A stretch of DNA of 64,000 nt, taken from contig JAXLYE010000008.1 in NCBI GenBank assembly GCA_046351595.1, forward strand, positions 434,001 through 498,000, given 5' to 3'. Below are positions 60,149-64,000 of this stretch, one piece after another. The notes under the pieces are model-generated. The model did not search any database and had not been told where the DNA came from. It was given only the letters and a program-made list of their open reading frames with translations. Each line of letters starts with the position of its first letter. Position 1 is the stretch's first letter. Made by a program: the position numbers and the translations under genes. Source of the DNA: JAXLYE01 sp046351595 (GTDB lineage: Bacteria; Myxococcota_A; Polyangia; Palsa-1104; JAEUJZ01).

Positions 60149-61387
60149 CTACGGTCCGACGCCGGTCGTATTGAGCAGCAGCACGCCGCCCTGGGCGTTG
60201 CTCGCGACGGTGACCAGGTCGGTCCGGCCGTCGCGGTTGAAGTCTCCGGCGGCCAGCCCGTAGGTGTTGCCCAGGCCGGTCGGGATGAGCACCGCGCTCT
60301 CGAGCGTGCCGTCGCCGCGGCCGGTGAACACGGCGATGCTGCCGCGCAGATCCGCGGTCGCGACGTCGAGCCGGCCGTCTCCGTTCAGATCCACGGCGAC
60401 GAGGCCGTAGGCGCTGGTCCCGGTCGGGTAGCTGCGGGCTTCGCCGAAGGTCCCGCCGCCCTGGCCCAGGTGCACGGTCACCAGGTGCGAGCGGTCGCTG
60501 CTGGTGATCAGGTCGGGCACGCCGTCGCGGTTCAGATCCGCGATCAGCAGCCGGTCCGGCCCGGCGCTGGTCGGCAGCGTGACCAGCGGCCGGAAGGTGC
60601 CGTCGCCCTTGCCGAACAGCAGGCTCAGCGAGTCGGCGCCGTAGCTCGCCAGCGCCAGGTCGGGCAGCTTGTCACCGTCGAGGTCCGCGGCGGCGGCGCC
60701 GATCGGCGTGCTGGCCACCGCGAGCTGCCGCGCGCTCTCGAACGTGCCGTCTCCGCGGCCGCGCGCGAGGCAGGCCTGGTTGCCGCGGGCGCAGGCGACG
60801 GCCAGATCGATCTTCTTGTCCCCGTCGAAGTCCGCCACCGCGACGCCCTCGGCGGTCGGCGGCAGGGGCAGCGCGACCGTGGGCTGGAACGTCCCGTCGC
60901 CCTTGCCCAGCGCGGTGAGCACGAACGAGGAGCTGAACGAGTTGGCGACGGCGTCGAGCCGGCCGTCGCCGTTCACGTCAGCGGCGAGCACGAAGCCGGT
61001 GGCATAGTTGTTTGCTGGCCCGGTGACGTCGACGAGGCTGCCGAGGCGGCCGTCGCCGGTGCCGAGGAGGACGGCGAAGCCGCCCTGGCGCTCGCTGCCG
61101 AGCAGGACGTCACTGGTGCCGTCGCCGTTCAGATCGGCCGCGGCCACGCCGCCGTAGGTCCCGGGCGCGGTGAACGACGCGCCGAGTGTGAAGCGGGGCA
61201 CCACCGGCGCGAGCGGGGCCAGGTCGCCGCGAGCGAGATCCGCGCCCAGGTCGCCCGCAGCCGCCAGCGCCAGATCGGCCGCGACCGGGGGAGCGGGATC
61301 CGGATCGCCGGCGCCGCCGCGGCTGCAGGCAGCGCTGGAGGCAACCAGGGAAAGACCGAGGGCCAGGAACGGAATGCCGGTGCGCAT
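60149..61387 (-). CDS. FG-GAP/VCBS-repeat lipoprotein
   Basis: 412 aa from ATG 61387. Lipobox ASSAACS, Asp/Ala/Leu-rich linker, then about seven repeats with DLNGDG(T/R)SD calcium loops and GKGDGTF turns, an integrin-alpha-type beta-propeller. Surface-exposed binding function likely; partner unknown. Confidence 0.9.
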   Translation of the reverse strand: MRTGIPFLALGLSLVASSAACSRGGAGDPDPAPPVAADLALAAAGDLGADLARGDLAPLAPVVPRFTLGASFTAPGTYGGVAAADLNGDGTSDVLLGSERQGGFAVLLGTGDGRLGSLVDVTGPANNYATGFVLAADVNGDGRLDAVANSFSSSFVLTALGKGDGTFQPTVALPLPPTAEGVAVADFDGDKKIDLAVACARGNQACLARGRGDGTFESARQLAVASTPIGAAAADLDGDKLPDLALASYGADSLSLLFGKGDGTFRPLVTLPTSAGPDRLLIADLNRDGVPDLITSSDRSHLVTVHLGQGGGTFGEARSYPTGTSAYGLVAVDLNGDGRLDVATADLRGSIAVFTGRGDGTLESAVLIPTGLGNTYGLAAGDFNRDGRTDLVTVASNAQGGVLLLNTTGVGP

Positions 61388-61551
61388 GGCCGCGACTATA
61401 TGCCAGCCGGGCGCAGGCCGGCGCCGCGATGCCAAACCGTGCCGCGCGTGTTTCTGTTACGCTGGTTCCTTCCGGACTACGGTCGCTCCTCGACAGACCT
61501 GCTGGCGTGGGAACGCACTCCGGAGCACTCCCTTTGCAGAGCGGAGGTCCC

Positions 61552-62511
61552 ATGTCTGCGCCGACGAAGAACCGCTTCTTTGCCCCCAAGCAGCGCCCGC
61601 TCGTCCTCGGGCACCGCGGCACCCCGTGGCTGCACCAGGAGAACTCGCTGGCCGGACTGCGCCGCGCGCTCGAGCTGGGTGCCGACGGCGTCGAGTTCGA
61701 CGTCTTCCTGACGCGGGACGGCAAGGTCGTCGTCTTCCACGACGAGGAGCTGGAGCGACTGACCGGTCACAAGGGCCGCGTCGGCGACCTCACGTGGGAC
61801 GAGCTCTCGAAGCTGCGCCTGCAGCGCCGCGTGCACATGGGGAAGAACGCCAAGGGCGAAGAGGTGGTGCTGACCTTCGAGCGCGAGGAGCCGATCCCGC
61901 TGCTCGAGGAGGTGCTGAGTGAGCTCAAGGGCCGCGCGGTGATGGACATCGAGCTCAAGCCCGGGACGCCCAACTCCTCGGGTCGCAGCGTCGGGCAGCG
62001 CGTCGCCGAGATCGTCGAGCGGCTGGGCATCGCCGACCAGGTGGTGATCACCGGCTTCGACTTCTTCAAGCTCGCCGCCGTCGAGAAGACGCACGCCGCG
62101 CTGCACACCGGCTTCGCCTATGACGACAACGCGCTCGACGTGCTCGAGGGCTTCCTCAGCCACGTGCCGGAGCTCCCGAGCTCGGTGTCGCGCCCCCGCG
62201 GCAACCAGAACGTCGAGACGCTGCTCAACTGGCTGTTCGAGCTCAACACCGTCGGCCGCTTCATCGGCTCCAGCGTCGTCAACGTCGAGCACACGCTGCT
62301 CGACGAGGACAGCGCCAGCCGCTTCAAGAAGCGCGGCATGGCCGTCGGCGCCTACACCCTCTTCCCGCTCGACACGCAGTACGTGAAGCAGCTGCAGTCC
62401 GATGAGGAGCAGGCCGCGCGCGCGCGCTGGCTGGCAGCGCACGGCGTCGACTGGTTCGAAACCGACGATCCGGCGAAGCTGCAGGCGGCCCTGTCCGCCG
62501 TCTCGGCCTGA
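61552..62511 (+). CDS. glycerophosphodiester phosphodiesterase
   Basis: 319 aa from ATG 61552, GGAGG before it. GDPD motif HRG at 21-23, EFD with Glu48 and Asp50, and HDE at 63-65 form the catalytic and metal site; MDIELKPG and FETDDP follow. No signal peptide, so cytosolic. Hydrolyses glycerophosphodiesters to glycerol 3-phosphate and alcohol. Confidence 0.9.
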   Translation: MSAPTKNRFFAPKQRPLVLGHRGTPWLHQENSLAGLRRALELGADGVEFDVFLTRDGKVVVFHDEELERLTGHKGRVGDLTWDELSKLRLQRRVHMGKNAKGEEVVLTFEREEPIPLLEEVLSELKGRAVMDIELKPGTPNSSGRSVGQRVAEIVERLGIADQVVITGFDFFKLAAVEKTHAALHTGFAYDDNALDVLEGFLSHVPELPSSVSRPRGNQNVETLLNWLFELNTVGRFIGSSVVNVEHTLLDEDSASRFKKRGMAVGAYTLFPLDTQYVKQLQSDEEQAARARWLAAHGVDWFETDDPAKLQAALSAVSA

Positions 62512-62684
62512 GCGCCGCGTTCCCGGCCGTTCCGCGCGCCCGACGTGTGCCGAGTCTCCGACGGAGAACCGGCTCGAGACGTTGTCGGGCTAACCGTCCG
62601 GGTCGGGGGAGCTCGTCGCGGCCGCGGGCGCGCACCGGCCTTGCGGATCGGAACCCACCGCTTGCGGCCGGTCCAGACGCACGC

Positions 62685-63374
62685 TCAGCGGTGCTCCGAG
62701 CGCGGCGGCCGGCTCGCGGGACCCGGGCGCTCGGGCCAGCCCTGCTCGCCGATGAGCGGCACGAAGCGCACCTCGCTGAGCGGCTCCCGGCGGAAGCCGC
62801 CGCCCGGCTCGCGCGTCACGCGCAGGAGCACCTGCGTGCTCTCCTCCGCGCCGACGGGCATGACCAGCCGCCCGCCGGGTGCCAGCTGCTCGAGCAGCGC
62901 CCGCGGGACGTCGGGCCCGCCCGCCGCGACCGCGATGGCGTCGTAGGGCGCGTGCTCGGGCCAGCCGAGCGTGCCGTCGCCGCACCCGACATGCACGTTG
63001 TCGAAGCCGAGCCGCTGCAGCCGATCCCGCGCCTGCGTCGCCAGCGGCGCCAGCCGGTCGACGGTGTAGACCTCGCGCGCCAGCCGTCCGAGCACCGCCG
63101 CCGCGTACCCGGAGCCCGCGCCGATCTCGAGCACCCGCTCATCGCCGTGGAGCTCGAGCGCGGACACGGTGAGCGCGACAATGTACGGCTGCGAGATGGT
63201 CTGTCCGTCGCCGATCGGCAGGGGCCGATCGGAGTACGCATGGCGCACGAGGTCATCGGGAACGAACTGCTCGCGCGGCACGGTCCGGAAGGCCTCCAGT
63301 ACGCGCGGATCGTCGATGCCTCGGGCAGCCAGGTGCTGCTCGACCATGCGGTCGCGTTCCTCTGTGGCGTTCAT
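62685..63374 (-). CDS. pcm: protein-L-isoaspartate O-methyltransferase
   Basis: 229 aa from ATG 63374 (GAGGAG). Family motifs VPREQFVPDDL, GDGQTISQPYIVA, VLEIGAGSGYAAAVL (motif I), YDAIAVAAGGPDVP and LAPGGRLVMPVG. Repairs isoaspartyl residues using SAM. Single gene. Confidence 0.95.
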   Translation of the reverse strand: MNATEERDRMVEQHLAARGIDDPRVLEAFRTVPREQFVPDDLVRHAYSDRPLPIGDGQTISQPYIVALTVSALELHGDERVLEIGAGSGYAAAVLGRLAREVYTVDRLAPLATQARDRLQRLGFDNVHVGCGDGTLGWPEHAPYDAIAVAAGGPDVPRALLEQLAPGGRLVMPVGAEESTQVLLRVTREPGGGFRREPLSEVRFVPLIGEQGWPERPGPASRPPRSEHR

Positions 63375-63543
63375 GGTTTCTCCTCGGTGCCTAGCTGGCA
63401 GCGCCTGGGGTCGCGGGGCCGGCCGGGCGCCTCTCTCCAAGCATGACGCTGCAGGTTGAAGCCCGCCCGTTGCCGGCGCCGCGTGTGCAGCCGCCGCGCA
63501 GCGTCGGAGCGGCGAGCGCGGGCCTGCCTGCTCGCCGTGTCCG

Positions 63544-64000
63544 TCAGTCCGCCGCGACGTGGTGGATGGCCGTCTGGAAGTACGGCGCGATGCGGGCGAG
63601 CAGCACGCTCCGCTCGACGGGATTCTGCAGGTGCGCGACCGCCTTGAGCCCGCGCGCCCGCTCGCGCCAGCCGACGGACTCCGGCGACAGGAGGATGAAC
63701 GGGATCGCGGCCAGATCCGCCTGCAGGTGCAGCAGCTTGAGCAGGCTGATCCCGTCGAGGTGCGGCAGGCTGGTGTCCACGATCAGCATGCTCGGCCGCG
63801 ACCGGGCGCTCAGCAGGAAGCGCAGCGCCTCGACGCCGTTGTCGACCGCGTAGGCCGGGATCTCGGCACCGCGGAGCCAGCGCACGAGCTGCTCGCGCAG
63901 CCGCGCATCTTCTTCAACCACGAGCACCCAGGCAGCGCTCCCGTCGGGGATCGGGCTCCAGGCTGCCGCGGGGGCCGGACAGGCAGAGGCGCCGATGGAG
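63544..64000 (-). CDS. response-regulator receiver domain, 5' end outside window
   Basis: The frame is open to the right edge; GTG 63927 is the first visible start. Receiver features: VVEED acidic pair, phospho-acceptor Asp in MLIVDTSLPHLDG, and ILLSPES with the conserved Ser. The usual Lys of the KP motif is replaced by Gln in HLQNPVE, so signalling through phosphorylation may be weak. No output domain in the visible part. Confidence 0.8.
   Translation of the reverse strand, partial: SIGASACPAPAAAWSPIPDGSAAWVLVVEEDARLREQLVRWLRGAEIPAYAVDNGVEALRFLLSARSRPSMLIVDTSLPHLDGISLLKLLHLQADLAAIPFILLSPESVGWRERARGLKAVAHLQNPVERSVLLARIAPYFQTAIHHVAAD

Overview
The window is high-GC DNA with long GC-rich genes, Cys-rich secreted lipoproteins, Ser/Thr kinase genes, ECF sigma/FecR signalling and VCBS- and NHL-repeat lipoproteins. 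This points to a large-genome myxobacterium-like organism (Myxococcota). The assignment is an inference from gene style; no rRNA or marker gene is present, and I saw no tRNA or CRISPR array.

Left part, about 1-27.6 kb: a plasmid-like or integrated accessory element. It holds a ParA ATPase with an overlapping ribbon-helix-helix partner, three intergenic arrays of a 9-bp-phased CCGCAA/TTGCGG motif, a 365-bp array of CGTTTG/CAAACG dyads, two J-domain protein operons, five small zinc-finger proteins, a double-HTH/EgtD-like methyltransferase fusion, one polypeptide with two complete serine recombinases, a probable replication-type protein carrying an internal palindrome and GATC cluster, and a DNA methylase cut off after its NPPY motif. 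It ends with a coupled pair: a winged-helix AAA ATPase and an AAA ATPase fused to a multi-spanning POT/MFS-like transporter. A 59-codon Cys-containing peptide gene lies convergent to the pair.

Middle, 27.8-33.8 kb: a complete type I restriction-modification operon hsdM-hsdS-hsdR. hsdS is markedly more AT-rich than its partners. The block ends against a Ser/Thr kinase gene that has lost its 5' half.

33.9-46.1 kb: two paralogous modules (kinase remnant, TPR membrane protein, secreted lipoprotein) facing each other around an endonuclease/exonuclease/phosphatase-family lipoprotein, an IS110-family transposase and a Cys-rich lipoprotein. Both kinases lack their N-terminal lobe.

46.8-53.1 kb: a small metabolic cluster (polyprenyl diphosphate synthase, carbamoyltransferase, cytochrome P450, family-2 glycosyltransferase, MFS exporter). 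It lies between kinase debris on both sides and shares a 20-bp repeat at the kinase DFG motif with those flanks.

53.9-64 kb: more ordinary chromosome. A minus-strand run carries a b-type-cytochrome-like membrane protein, YceI, a CxxCH lipoprotein, an envelope protein, an ECF sigma factor and its FecR-type regulator. A tri-CxxCH lipoprotein, a VCBS-repeat lipoprotein, a glycerophosphodiester phosphodiesterase, protein-L-isoaspartate methyltransferase and a receiver-domain protein follow.
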